A stretch of 64,000 nucleotides of DNA from NCBI RefSeq assembly GCF_001280085.1, contig NZ_LGED01000136.1, positions 68,658-132,657 on the forward strand, read 5' to 3'. This DNA comes from Saccharothrix sp. NRRL B-16348 (lineage in GTDB: Bacteria; Actinomycetota; Actinomycetes; Mycobacteriales; Pseudonocardiaceae). How positions within the stretch are numbered: the first letter of the stretch is position 1; each line of letters opens with the position of its first letter. Under the pieces are notes generated by a model. It was given only the letters and a program-made list of their open reading frames with translations. It searched no databases and was not told the origin of the DNA. A program made the position numbers and the translations under genes. This document shows positions 25,198-34,848 of this stretch, in pieces.

Positions 25198-28100
25198 ATG
25201 ACGGAGATCGTCGCGGCCTTGGCGCTGTTCTTCGCCGGACCGACGGCTTGGAGCCGATTGGTCCTGCTCGCGGGCCTGGTGCTGGCGCTCGTCAACTCCT
25301 TCCGCTTCCTGACCGGCCGCGAGAGCGCCGTGATGGCCGCCGACGGCGCACCGCCCCGGCACGTGCACGAGGGGCGCACGCGCTACCTGCGCGGACCGGA
25401 TGCCGCCCTCTACATCCCGCTCGCCCTGGTGCTCTCGGGCGCGTGCGTCGGCGTCTTCCGCTTGGCGCCGTGGTTCCTGGTGTGTGCCGGGCTGCTGGGC
25501 GGGCTGGTGTTCCTGGCCGCGATGCGGCTGCGCGCCGAGCACGGTCGGCGCGGCGAGGACTCGGTCGCCGGTCCGGTGCTCGCGGTCCTGCTCTCGACCG
25601 CGATGCTGCTGCTGGTGGGCGTGGTGATGGCAATCCGGCTCGTGGTCGTGCCCGACCCGTCGGTCGGCTTCGCGCCCTCGTTCACCCGGGACGCCCTGGA
25701 GGAGGTCGCGCGCTCGGTCGCGCTGCCGTTGCTGGTGCTGGCGGGCCTGCTGTTCGCCGAGCGTGTGGTGGACTCGCGGAGGTTCGCCGACCTGCTCGGG
25801 AAGCTGCCGAAGCGGCCTTCGACCGTCTACCCGGCTGGGATCGCCGCCGTCGTGCTGCTGTTCGTGGCGCCGATCTTCTACTCCGAAGGCGAAAACGACG
25901 CGGACCTCACCTTCTTCGGCTTCGCCACCCCCGAGTACGGCAAGGTCGTCTACATCTGGGTGCTGGCGGTGATCCTGGCCCGCTACGCCATCGGCTTCCA
26001 GGTCCGGCCCGGCAAGCTCTTCGCCAACGCCTCCTGGCGCCGCGCCCGCCGGGCGCTGGCCACGAGCAAGCACGTCTCCTACACGTTCACGATCTTCGGC
26101 GCGGTCGGCCTCGTCGGTCTGCTCAAGCGGGACATCGGGCCCACCATCCCGCTGTTCGCCGCCACGTTCACGGTCGTGGTCTTCCTGCTGCGCCTCCAGG
26201 TTCGCTCCGGTGCGCGGCTGCGGGACACGCTGAACTCCAGCCGGTCGCTGTGGTTCGCGCTCGGCGCGGTGGTCCTGGTCGCGATCCCGGTGTTGCAGAT
26301 GCCGTACGTGCAGACCCGGCAGGACGCGTGGCACCACCCGTGGACGTTCAACTGGTCGGTGGGCTGCGCGCCCGCGCCCGAGGGTGTGGTCGAGCCGACC
26401 GACACGCCGGAGGGCCTGGTGCCGTGCCTGGAGACGCTCGACGGCGCCTCCGCGGGCAAGCGCTCGCAGATCGCGCAGTCGATGGCGGCGGTCGCGGACG
26501 GCGGGCTGTGGGGCCGCGGGCTGTCCGACACGCTGCTGGGCCGATTACCGGCGGGCAGCACCGACTTCATCCTCGCCGTGGTGTGGAACAAGCTCGGCGG
26601 CGTCGTGATCGTGCTGCTGGCCATGCTGCTGGCCATGCTCGCGGTCGCCTTGGCCCGCTGCCGCACGCACCTGACCCGGTACACCGACGCGGACGACCCG
26701 GCCGCGCAGCGCCGGATCCGCGCGGCCCGGCTGTTCGCCGCGGGCCTCGCCGGGATGCTGGTCGCCCAGTTCGGCTTCGTGCTGGTCACCACGCTGAACC
26801 TGCTGCCGCACTCGGGCATCACCGCGCCGTTCCTGTCCCGCGGCGGCCAGTCCACGCTCGCGCTCACGGCCGGCGTGCTGATCGCGGTGTGGCTGCTGTA
26901 CCGGGCCGACCGGCCCGCGAACCCGGTGCCCGCCAACACCCCGCGCGCCGTCGTGGACCACTCCCCCGTGCCCGCTGGGCTGCGCCACGGCCGGTTCCGC
27001 CGGGTCGCGCCGGTCGGCCTGATCGCGATGTTCCTGGGCTCGGTGCTCCTGGCCGCCACGATCACGGTCGCGCCCTACGGCCGGTACGCCGAGGACCGCC
27101 CGTTCTGCCTCACCCAGGACGCCCGGGTCGACCCGGCGCGGTGCTCCACCGACCGCACGGCGAACCGCCGCACGTCGGCCGAACTCCGGATCGACGGCCG
27201 GGTCCAGTACGTCCGGGACCGCGCCGAACAGGTGTGGCGCCCGGTCGGCGAGCCCGCCCTGGCCTTCTCCGACCTGGCAGGGCTGCTGCGCCTGCACGGC
27301 GCGAGCAGTTCCCTGGCCTACGCGCTCGACCCGATCCTGGACGGCGGCTCGGGCACCTCGCTACGCGAACGCGTCCTGCCCACGCCCGGCGGACCGCGAG
27401 TCGGGTACGCCGACCTCACGATCGACCCCGAGCTCCAGAAGGCCACCACGGAAGCGCTGCGCGCCGACGCCGACGGCGAGGGACCGCTCGCGGGCGGTGT
27501 CGTGATCGTGGACGCGCGCACCGGGCACGTGCTCACCGCCTCCAGCGCGCCCAGCGCGCTCGGATGGACCAAGGACGCCAAGTCCGGGGAACCGGACCAG
27601 GGCCAGGTCGACTCCTACCTCGAGAACCACCAGGAGTACGGGCCCATCACCGGCGACCGGGTCGACGAGTCCGACCGGGACTGCCACACCCTGGAGTGGG
27701 ACGGCCGCTGCAAGAAGTGGTCCCTCGACAAGAAACCCGAGGACTTCGAAGAGGAATCCCTGACCGAGCGCCGCCGGTACGCACCCGGCACCCCGGACGA
27801 CAAGCTGCCCGCGCTGGACCAGAACCGCGCCCTCGACCGCGCGTACGGCCTCGGCTCGACGTTCAAGGTCGTGGTCGCCGCCGCGTACCTCAAGGAGCCC
27901 GGGACCACCGCGCAGACCAAGATCCCCTCGCCGCCGACCTACAAGCCCCGGTCCGGGCTCCCGATCAAGAACCACGTCGACGGTCCGTGCCGCGGCACCG
28001 ACGCCGCCGGGAAGATCACCCTCAAGCAGGCGCTCGTGGTCTCGTGCAACACCGCGTTCGTCGCGCTGGCCGAGCAGCTGGGCTGGGCGAAGATCCGCGA

Positions 28101-28728
28101 CACGGCCACCGCCCTCGGCTTCTGCGCGCTGGACGGCACCACACCGGAGAACCACGCGTGGCTCGCCGGTCCGGCGGCAGGCGCCGCCTCCTGCGTGCCA
28201 GCCAACGTGGACGCCGAGGGCATGGAGGGCATCGGCAACAACACCCTGGGCGGCGGCCGGGTGGTCGGCACGCCGTTGCAGATGGCCACCGTGATGACCG
28301 CGCTGGGCAACGGAGGCAAGGTCGTGCAACCCACGGTCGTGGCCGCGTCCGCCGACCCGTTCGGGAGGAACGAGCGGCGGTACCGGGGCGAGGCGCGGCA
28401 GGTGCTCACCGAGACGCAGGCCCGGGAACTGGGCGAGGCACTCGCGGGCGTGACCCAAGACGACGGCGGCACCGCGCACCTGCTGCGGGCCGGTGACCAC
28501 GCGCTGCGCGTCAAGACCGGCACGCACGAGCTGTACGGCCCGGACCAGGACCCGCCGGCGGGCGAGTTCGCCAAGCAGGTCGCCTGGGTCGTCGGCGCGC
28601 TGGACACCGCCACCGGGCCGGTCGCCTTCGCGGTCGCGGTGGAAACGAAAGACGAGAACGCGGGATCGCGCCGGGCCAGGTGGCTCGCGCAGCGGGTGAT
28701 CGACGAGGTCGTGGAGGTGCGGGGATGA
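25198..28728 (+). CDS. SEDS glycosyltransferase fused to class B penicillin-binding transpeptidase
   Basis: 1176 aa; ATG at 25198, GGAG just upstream. Residues about 1-590 are a many-helix membrane domain of the RodA/FtsW (SEDS) type: GRLPAGSTDFILAV with T455-D456-F457 and, near the end, TTLNLLPHSGITAPFLSRGG. The usual Glu-Glu after TDF is replaced (VVWNKLG). One more helix (about 608-630) precedes a transpeptidase domain with S887-T-F-K890, S949-C-N951 and K1106-T-G-T. SEDS and PBP normally are separate partners, one polymerising and one cross-linking peptidoglycan; here they form one chain. The usual PBP dimerisation domain is very short. First gene of the operon; its stop overlaps the kinase start (ATGA). 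Confidence 0.85.
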   Translation: MTEIVAALALFFAGPTAWSRLVLLAGLVLALVNSFRFLTGRESAVMAADGAPPRHVHEGRTRYLRGPDAALYIPLALVLSGACVGVFRLAPWFLVCAGLLGGLVFLAAMRLRAEHGRRGEDSVAGPVLAVLLSTAMLLLVGVVMAIRLVVVPDPSVGFAPSFTRDALEEVARSVALPLLVLAGLLFAERVVDSRRFADLLGKLPKRPSTVYPAGIAAVVLLFVAPIFYSEGENDADLTFFGFATPEYGKVVYIWVLAVILARYAIGFQVRPGKLFANASWRRARRALATSKHVSYTFTIFGAVGLVGLLKRDIGPTIPLFAATFTVVVFLLRLQVRSGARLRDTLNSSRSLWFALGAVVLVAIPVLQMPYVQTRQDAWHHPWTFNWSVGCAPAPEGVVEPTDTPEGLVPCLETLDGASAGKRSQIAQSMAAVADGGLWGRGLSDTLLGRLPAGSTDFILAVVWNKLGGVVIVLLAMLLAMLAVALARCRTHLTRYTDADDPAAQRRIRAARLFAAGLAGMLVAQFGFVLVTTLNLLPHSGITAPFLSRGGQSTLALTAGVLIAVWLLYRADRPANPVPANTPRAVVDHSPVPAGLRHGRFRRVAPVGLIAMFLGSVLLAATITVAPYGRYAEDRPFCLTQDARVDPARCSTDRTANRRTSAELRIDGRVQYVRDRAEQVWRPVGEPALAFSDLAGLLRLHGASSSLAYALDPILDGGSGTSLRERVLPTPGGPRVGYADLTIDPELQKATTEALRADADGEGPLAGGVVIVDARTGHVLTASSAPSALGWTKDAKSGEPDQGQVDSYLENHQEYGPITGDRVDESDRDCHTLEWDGRCKKWSLDKKPEDFEEESLTERRRYAPGTPDDKLPALDQNRALDRAYGLGSTFKVVVAAAYLKEPGTTAQTKIPSPPTYKPRSGLPIKNHVDGPCRGTDAAGKITLKQALVVSCNTAFVALAEQLGWAKIRDTATALGFCALDGTTPENHAWLAGPAAGAASCVPANVDAEGMEGIGNNTLGGGRVVGTPLQMATVMTALGNGGKVVQPTVVAASADPFGRNERRYRGEARQVLTETQARELGEALAGVTQDDGGTAHLLRAGDHALRVKTGTHELYGPDQDPPAGEFAKQVAWVVGALDTATGPVAFAVAVETKDENAGSRRARWLAQRVIDEVVEVRG

Positions 28729-30776
28729 GCGACGAACGCTGGGTCAGGGACGTGCGCGCCACGGTGATCACCGAGGTGCAGCAGCGGCTGTTCGCGCTGG
28801 AGCCGTTGGCCGACGGCCAGGTGCCGCACGTCCTCGTGCGCACGCCGTGGACGCTGCCCGCCGAGGCACAGAACGACGTGCGCAACGGCGTGCGCGAGGT
28901 GCGCGCGACGTTCGGCGACGGCGACGGCCGGGTGCGCGTCGAGTTCGACACGGCCGTGGACGCTGCGGACCCGTGCGACGTCCGCTGCACGCTACCCAAG
29001 GTCGAAACCACCGAACCCGAGCCGGAGGAGGAGACCGACGGGTCCGCGCGCCTGCTGGTGCTGGGCTTCGCCGGCGTGGAGTTCCACTTCCTGCTCGAAC
29101 CCGGCGCGGACTGGCTGCCGCTGGTGCGCCCGGCGACCGGCTACGACGGAATCGGGCTGCTGCTGCCGCAGTCGATCGCGGGCGTGCCGCACGGGCACCT
29201 CGTGGACCTGCGCTACCGCGACGGCGTGCTCAGCGCGCGCCGGGCTGCCGAACGGCTCGACTACGCCGTGTCCGTCGACGGGGTGGACCTGGTCGCGGAC
29301 GGCGCGCCGGTGCCCGCCTCCGGCGAGATCCGCTACACCTCGCGGGTCGACGGCGAGACCCGCGCGCTGACCTACGAGCTGGTGGAGTGGAGCGACGAGG
29401 TGCCCGGCCCAGGCGGCGGCGCCGACGTGCTCGACGGTGCGCCGCACCCCGCCGAGTACGCCGATCCCGGCCATCCCGGCACGCTGCTGGTCCAGCCCCC
29501 CGAGCCGGGCACGAAGGCGGGCGGGCGCCGGTTCCCGCTGGTGACCGGGCGCGACGATGTCCGCGTGCGCGACGTGCACGTGCAGGTCCTGCACACCACC
29601 GCGACGCACCCCGGCTCGGACGAGCGCTTGCACGTGAAGATCTACCGCTGCGCCACACCCCAGCACGCCGCGTACCTGCGCCGGCACCTGGCCACCCAGG
29701 CGGGCCTGGTACGGCAGGCGAACGCGGTCGCGGGCAAGGCCGGCGAACGGGTCTGGGCGGTTGCCCCCATCCACTTGGTCGCCGCGACACCGCCACCGGA
29801 GGTGCTGACGACCCGGTCCGCGCCGATGACGGTGTCCGACGGGCCCGAGCACAGGCTGTCCGCCTGGTTCGGCGTGCCCGACCAGCCGCAGCCGGGCTGC
29901 TTCGTGATCGTGGCGAGCCCGCTGCTGGACGTGGTCGGCTGGGCCGGCTACGAGCAGTTGGGCACGGCGCCCAGCGGCGTGCAGCTCGCCGCGCTGACCG
30001 CACTCGCGGCCGGTGTGGACAAGCTGCACGACCTGGGTGTGGCACATTGCGACATCAAGCCGCAGAACGTGTGCCACCACCTCGACGCGCAGGGCCGCAG
30101 CACGTACGTGCTGGTCGATGGCGACGCGATCACACGGGCCGTGGGTCCGGTGAGCGAGCTGCGGTTCACCCCGGAGTACACCTCCGCCGAGGTGATCCGG
30201 GCGGCCAAGCAGGTCCGCGCGCCCGGTGCCCGCGACACCATCGACCTCACCGAGCACGACCGGTTCGGGTTCGTGCTCGTGGTGCTGACCGCGCTGATCG
30301 GCGTGGACAAGGTCGACGCCCTGCTGCGCGGCCCGGAGGGCAAGCGACCGGTCGACTCGGTCGCGTTCGTGACCGAGACCCTGGAGGACGCGTGGTCGCC
30401 GGAGTGGGCCAGGTTCACCGCCGCGCTGACCGCCGCGTTCCGACCGGGCGCGCTGCTGGACGACTCGTGGACGGCGAGCGGGTGGCTGGAGCGGCTGACC
30501 GCGCTGTGGAGTCCGGAGCGCGTGGAGGAGCCGCTCGAGGTGGACCGGGTCGCGGTCGGCCGGTTCGGGCGCGAGGTCACCGCGATCCGAACGGGTGTGC
30601 GCAACGAGCGCGCGCCCGCGTGGGCGGAGTGGCGTGACGAGCTGGTCGACCGGGTGCGCGCCGCTCAACAGCAGGTCGCGCGCCAGGCGTACGGGAAGTG
30701 GTTGTGGCTGGGGCGGATCGCGTTCGGCGTGTCCCTGCTGCTGTTGGTGTTGACGGTCGCGGGAGGGCTTAAGTGA
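28725..30776 (+). CDS. Membrane-tethered Ser/Thr protein-kinase-like protein
   Basis: 683 aa; ATG at 28725 overlaps the preceding stop. The N-terminal 270 residues (beta-rich, VLGFAGVEFHFLLEPGADW and LVDLRYRDGVLSARR) are not recognised. The kinase core shows a candidate ATP lysine K305 (LHVKIYRC), catalytic loop H441-C-D443-I-K445-P-Q-N448, and VDGDA (D465) in place of DFG, then FTPEYTSAEV and HDRFGFVLVVL. The catalytic residues needed for activity are present. The Gly loop is hard to see. A C-terminal helix (about 657-679, IAFGVSLLLLVLTVA) anchors it to the membrane. Likely signals within the operon. Confidence 0.75.
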   Translation: MSDERWVRDVRATVITEVQQRLFALEPLADGQVPHVLVRTPWTLPAEAQNDVRNGVREVRATFGDGDGRVRVEFDTAVDAADPCDVRCTLPKVETTEPEPEEETDGSARLLVLGFAGVEFHFLLEPGADWLPLVRPATGYDGIGLLLPQSIAGVPHGHLVDLRYRDGVLSARRAAERLDYAVSVDGVDLVADGAPVPASGEIRYTSRVDGETRALTYELVEWSDEVPGPGGGADVLDGAPHPAEYADPGHPGTLLVQPPEPGTKAGGRRFPLVTGRDDVRVRDVHVQVLHTTATHPGSDERLHVKIYRCATPQHAAYLRRHLATQAGLVRQANAVAGKAGERVWAVAPIHLVAATPPPEVLTTRSAPMTVSDGPEHRLSAWFGVPDQPQPGCFVIVASPLLDVVGWAGYEQLGTAPSGVQLAALTALAAGVDKLHDLGVAHCDIKPQNVCHHLDAQGRSTYVLVDGDAITRAVGPVSELRFTPEYTSAEVIRAAKQVRAPGARDTIDLTEHDRFGFVLVVLTALIGVDKVDALLRGPEGKRPVDSVAFVTETLEDAWSPEWARFTAALTAAFRPGALLDDSWTASGWLERLTALWSPERVEEPLEVDRVAVGRFGREVTAIRTGVRNERAPAWAEWRDELVDRVRAAQQQVARQAYGKWLWLGRIAFGVSLLLLVLTVAGGLK

Positions 30777-31060
30777 TCGCGAAGTATCTGGAGACCGGAC
30801 CGAACCACCTGGCCGCCGCGGTGAAGGCACTGCCGCTGGGTGGCCGCAACGACGACGGCGTCGACCACCGCGTCGTCGACTGGGCGATGGGCGGCCTGGC
30901 CGAACCCGCCGCGCGCGACGTGGAAGCCCGCCTGCACGGCTACCTCCAGGAAGCCGCGGACCTGGGCCGGTCGTACGCCAAGCGGCAGTGCCTGCTGTGG
31001 CTGGTCGCCTGCGTCCCCGTGCTGATCGTGCTCGCCGTCCTGCTCACCCGCCCCGCCTGA
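30773..31060 (+). CDS. Small single-pass membrane protein
   Basis: 95 aa; GTG at 30773 overlaps the kinase stop (GTGA). The soluble N-terminal 65 residues (YLETGPNHLAAAVKALPLGG and EARLHGYLQEAADLGRSYA) precede one C-terminal helix (LLWLVACVPVLIVLAVLL). No family recognised. Position between kinase and GTPase suggests an accessory subunit or adaptor. Confidence 0.65.
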   Translation: MIAKYLETGPNHLAAAVKALPLGGRNDDGVDHRVVDWAMGGLAEPAARDVEARLHGYLQEAADLGRSYAKRQCLLWLVACVPVLIVLAVLLTRPA

Positions 31061-31069
31061 GGACCGCCG

Positions 31070-32809
31070 ATGACCAAAAATCTCGACCGGCTGCGCCGGT
31101 GCCCCGCCTGCTACGCCGACCTCGGCGTGCCGCCCGCACTGGACGACGAGGGCTACCCGCGCCCGCCCAGCCTCTGGCTCCAGGTGCACGGCAGCCAACC
31201 CGGCGACATGGAGTGGCGCATCGGCCTGTTCGGCCGCGACCAGTCGTGGGCGTCTGCCGGCTTCCAGGAGCGCCGGATCCGCTGGTACTACCGGATCTGC
31301 GGTGACGGCCACGTGTTCCTCGACCACATCCGCACATCCGGCGCCCGCTATGACCCGGAGTGGACGGTCGACCGCTCCGACGTGGCCGCAGCGATCGGCG
31401 GCACAGCCGCGGGCAAGAGCTACCTCGTGCTGCGCACGCTCAACCAGCAGCTCACGCCGACCGGCCTGGACGCGGTCGACTGGGACGCCGACGGCACCCG
31501 GATCGACCCGCAGACCTCGGACATGCTGGAGGAGCACCCACTCAACGTCCTCACCGCGCACTACGCGCGCACCGAGGAGGAAGGGCAGCCGATGAACGCG
31601 ACCCAGCTCGGCGAGATGATGCCGGTCGCGTTCCTCAACGACACGGTCTCCGCCGACCTGGTCGACCAGATCGACCGCATCCACGAGACCCACGCCGCGG
31701 GCAACGAGTGGGGCAAGCGGATCCGGCAGCCCATCGTGCGGCGCTACCAGATCGGCACCGAGCGGGTACTGACCGCGATCGCCGACCTGCCGGGCGAGCT
31801 GTTCGACCAGCGGACCGTGCAGGCCGACGACCGGCAACGGCTGCTGCGCAACTACGGCACGCTGCTGTGGGTCGTGGACCCGGTCGTCACCGAGTTCTCA
31901 CACCTGCTGCCCGAGTCGCAGGCACCACGCGTGATGCGGGCGAGCATGCGGCCGGCCGCCGACGTGAACGCCGACCACGACCGGGTGCGGCGCAAGCGCA
32001 ACGGCGTGCAGGACCGGCTGGCCCGCCAGCTCGCCGAGCTGTCCGGCGCGCTGGCCGTCGACCTGGGCGGCACGCAGCAGGTGCTGGTGTGCGTGACGAA
32101 GGCGGACCTGGTCCGGCTGATGCTGGAAGGTGGCCGCTCGCTGCGCGACATCGGCCGCGACCCGGACGGCCTGGACCACCCGGGTGAGGGTCTCGGCGAC
32201 GTGGTCACCGGCACCGCGCGTTACCTGCTGGAGGCCGCTAAGCGGCACGCGACGGCACGGCTGCGGCTCGACCCCGGCGCCGAGGCCGTCGTCGAGCGGA
32301 TCACCCGCAACCAGTACGACGGCGAGGTGCGCACGAAGGCCGCGGTGCAGATCGCCGAGGCGCTCGTGACGCACTTCGACAACCCGACCGCGCTGTGGAA
32401 CCTGGTGCACCTGGGCCGCAAGGACACCGTGAAGATCCCGCCGGGCGACCCGTCGGCGCTGCTGCCGCCCGGGCTGATCCAGGTGCCGTCGCTGGACCGG
32501 CACCTGATCGACTCGCTGGTGGTCGGCCAGGCGCGGGTGATGCGCACCCGCGACCTGGTGATGTCCGCGCTGACGTGCGGTCTGGTCTACGGTCTCGGGT
32601 TCGGCGAGCAGACCCAGCGGATGCTCGGCCAGGAGTGGCGCGAACTGCGCTTCTTCCTGTGCTCGCCGCTGGGGCAGGTTCCGGTGCCGACCGCCGACGA
32701 CGCGGTGAGCTTCAAACCGCTGGGCAAGGGGCGCTTCACCGACCTCAGCGCGCCGTCGAGCGCGCTGTCGCAACTGCTGCTGTGCGTGCTGGGGAGGCTG
32801 CGGCCATGA
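31070..32809 (+). CDS. P-loop GTPase (double-GTPase-like) with N-terminal Cys pair
   Basis: 579 aa; ATG at 31070, 9 nt after the preceding stop. It opens with a CxxC (RRCPACYADLG, residues 10-20) and a beta-rich lead. P-loop G110-G-T-A-A-G-K116-S117; a DxxG candidate D239-L-P-G242 (TAIADLPGELFD); and T343-K-A-D346 in place of NKxD (VLVCVTKADLV). These mark a TRAFAC-type GTPase and resemble the Double-GTPase families described next to GAP1 proteins in bacterial conflict-system surveys (recalled, not searched). No strong membrane helix. It overlaps the next gene by 4 nt and is probably the switch of the system. Confidence 0.7.
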   Translation: MTKNLDRLRRCPACYADLGVPPALDDEGYPRPPSLWLQVHGSQPGDMEWRIGLFGRDQSWASAGFQERRIRWYYRICGDGHVFLDHIRTSGARYDPEWTVDRSDVAAAIGGTAAGKSYLVLRTLNQQLTPTGLDAVDWDADGTRIDPQTSDMLEEHPLNVLTAHYARTEEEGQPMNATQLGEMMPVAFLNDTVSADLVDQIDRIHETHAAGNEWGKRIRQPIVRRYQIGTERVLTAIADLPGELFDQRTVQADDRQRLLRNYGTLLWVVDPVVTEFSHLLPESQAPRVMRASMRPAADVNADHDRVRRKRNGVQDRLARQLAELSGALAVDLGGTQQVLVCVTKADLVRLMLEGGRSLRDIGRDPDGLDHPGEGLGDVVTGTARYLLEAAKRHATARLRLDPGAEAVVERITRNQYDGEVRTKAAVQIAEALVTHFDNPTALWNLVHLGRKDTVKIPPGDPSALLPPGLIQVPSLDRHLIDSLVVGQARVMRTRDLVMSALTCGLVYGLGFGEQTQRMLGQEWRELRFFLCSPLGQVPVPTADDAVSFKPLGKGRFTDLSAPSSALSQLLLCVLGRLRP

Positions 32810-34848
32810 CCGAGTTCGTGCTCGTCGAGTACGGAGACCTGGAGGGCGGCGGCTTCGTGCCGCACGTCGCCGACGGCAGCCCCGCGCCGCCCGCCGCGTT
32901 CGCCTCCGCCGCCGCGAAACTGGTGGGCGGCAACGTGCCCCAGCCGCCCGAGCCCGTCGACGACGGGCGGCACCACCCGATGTGGAGCCTGCGGCAGGTG
33001 GACGTGGAGGGCGTGCCGCACTGGTGCTTCGCGGTGCAGGGGCGCGGTGGTGCGTTCGGGCAGGCGGGCATGTGCCAGTTCCTGTTCGCGGGCGCGGACT
33101 TCCCCCCGGACCGGCTGTGGAGCGGCGCGAGCCAGCTCGTACGCCCGGACGGCCGGCTGGCGCACCCGGACGTGGGCGAGCCCACCGACACGTGGCGGCG
33201 GCCGGTGTCCGATGACGCGGTCGCGGCGGGGCTGCGGGGGCTGTTCGCGGGCGAGACCAGGATCGTGCTCACCGGGTCGGCGCTGGGTGTCGCGGCCACG
33301 ATCGGCGCACTACTGGCCGTGCTGCCCTCGGCCGTCGTAGCCCGGCACGTGTGGTCGACGTACCTGGTGCGCAGACCTGTGCAGGACCCGCGCCCGATCG
33401 TGACGGGGCGCTGGCCCGAGGTGCTGCCCGGTGGCAACGCGGGACTGCGGTCGTGGCTGGACCGCGCGTCGGACCGCGCGGGCTCGCCGGTCGGGCACCC
33501 GCAGGCGGACGCCGTCGTGGACTGGCTGGCCGAGCTCGCCGGGCTGGGGCTGGCGCTGCCGCCGGACTACGCGGCGCAGCCGGACCTGGAGGCGTTGTCC
33601 GCGCTGATCGCGGCCCGACAGCTGGACTTCGACCGGCGGGACGTGCCGGGACTCCTCGACGCGGGCGACGACCGGCTGACCTTCGGCCGGGGCCGCGAAC
33701 TGCTCGCCGAGTGGGCCGCCGCCTCGCCCCGCGAGGCGATCACCCGGCTGGTGCGCGGGCTGCCCGAGGCGCACGAACAGGTGGTGTTCGACAGCGTGCT
33801 CGACCTGCACCGGCTCGCCGAGCCGGGCGCGAACCCGACGCTGTTCCCGCCCGCCGCGTCAGTGGTACCAGGCTGGGACGTGAAGCTCGCCGGGCTGCTG
33901 CGCGCACGGCTGGACCGGCACGAGTTAGTAGTGGAGTTCGTGCGCGACTACGTGATCGCGCCCGGCCGGCCGTTGCACGACCGGTTCCACGCGCACGAGT
34001 CGTGGCTGGACCTGCTCGGTGTGCCGCCGAGCGACCCGGCCTCGGGGATCTACGGCGTGCCGACCGGGCGGATCGTGGCGGAGATCCGGGACACCAAGAC
34101 CCTGGGCGCGGACAGCCGGGCGTTCCTGGCCGCCGCGACCGACCCGATCACCGAGGTGCGGCGGGTGCTGGACGGGCTCGCGGGCGTGCCACCGAAGGTC
34201 GCGGCCGAGTTCGTCGGGCTGGGCGCGGACGAGCGGGAGGTGACGGACCTGCTCGAGTACGCGCTGGACCTCGGGTACGCCAAGGGCGGCGCGACCTGGG
34301 CCGAGAAGTGGCTGATCGACGTGCACGGGCTGGTCGAGGCAAAGCGCCGCCCGGCCGTGCTGGCCGCGGGGCTCGCGCACTTCACCCGGCTGGCCCGGGA
34401 GCTGCCGGTGCCGTTGCTGGTGCTGGCACTGCGCACCGAGGCCGACAACCTGGACCCGGCCGCGGCCGGACGGCGCAAGGTCTACATGGAGGCGGCGGCC
34501 AGGCTGGAATCCGGTGCGAAGAAGGTCCGGACCGTCGGCCGGAGCGCACCGGCGCAGCCCGCTCCGCCGTCGCAACCGGCACCTGAGCCTGCGCGGTCCA
34601 CACCGACGCCGCAACCTGCCCCGCGCACACCGACGCCCAGCACACCACAGACCTCGCCGCCCCGGACCGAGCCCGCCGACCACAGCCCGCCGTGGGGTTC
34701 GCACCCCTCACCCGTCGTCGGCAAGCGCCGGCGGCTGCCCGACCTGTCCGCGCACTGGCCACTGATCCGGTGGCTGTTGCTGGGCGTGCTGGTGCTGGCC
34801 ATGTTCGTAGCCATCTTCCTGCTGACCCGCCACATGCTCGAACGATGA
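32806..34848 (+). CDS. GTPase-associated protein 1 (GAP1)-like, C-terminal membrane anchor
   Basis: 680 aa; ATG at 32806 overlaps the GTPase stop. The N-terminus (FVLVEYGDLEGGGFVPHVAD and WCFAVQGRGGAFGQAGMCQF) has the plan I associate with GAP1 N-terminal domains. The long middle is alpha-helical and Arg/Leu-rich. Residues 567-635 are a Pro/Thr linker, followed by one membrane helix at about 650-675 (LIRWLLLGVLVLAMFVAIFL). GAP1 proteins are always found beside GTPases of this kind, and their biochemical role is not established. The membrane anchor fits a complex with the kinase and SEDS-PBP (inference). Confidence 0.6.
   Translation: MTEFVLVEYGDLEGGGFVPHVADGSPAPPAAFASAAAKLVGGNVPQPPEPVDDGRHHPMWSLRQVDVEGVPHWCFAVQGRGGAFGQAGMCQFLFAGADFPPDRLWSGASQLVRPDGRLAHPDVGEPTDTWRRPVSDDAVAAGLRGLFAGETRIVLTGSALGVAATIGALLAVLPSAVVARHVWSTYLVRRPVQDPRPIVTGRWPEVLPGGNAGLRSWLDRASDRAGSPVGHPQADAVVDWLAELAGLGLALPPDYAAQPDLEALSALIAARQLDFDRRDVPGLLDAGDDRLTFGRGRELLAEWAAASPREAITRLVRGLPEAHEQVVFDSVLDLHRLAEPGANPTLFPPAASVVPGWDVKLAGLLRARLDRHELVVEFVRDYVIAPGRPLHDRFHAHESWLDLLGVPPSDPASGIYGVPTGRIVAEIRDTKTLGADSRAFLAAATDPITEVRRVLDGLAGVPPKVAAEFVGLGADEREVTDLLEYALDLGYAKGGATWAEKWLIDVHGLVEAKRRPAVLAAGLAHFTRLARELPVPLLVLALRTEADNLDPAAAGRRKVYMEAAARLESGAKKVRTVGRSAPAQPAPPSQPAPEPARSTPTPQPAPRTPTPSTPQTSPPRTEPADHSPPWGSHPSPVVGKRRRLPDLSAHWPLIRWLLLGVLVLAMFVAIFLLTRHMLER

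Noticed and set aside
26079..27065. Long reverse-strand open frame opposite the SEDS-PBP gene
   Set aside because: Antisense shadow of GC-rich coding sequence; composition is Arg/Ser/Pro-rich with no start signal, while the forward frame has clear SEDS motifs.
25198..28728. Treating SEDS and PBP as two genes fused by a sequencing error
   Set aside because: No stop, start or ribosome site is visible between the domains and the linker contains a continuous membrane helix; kept as one gene, though reads should confirm.
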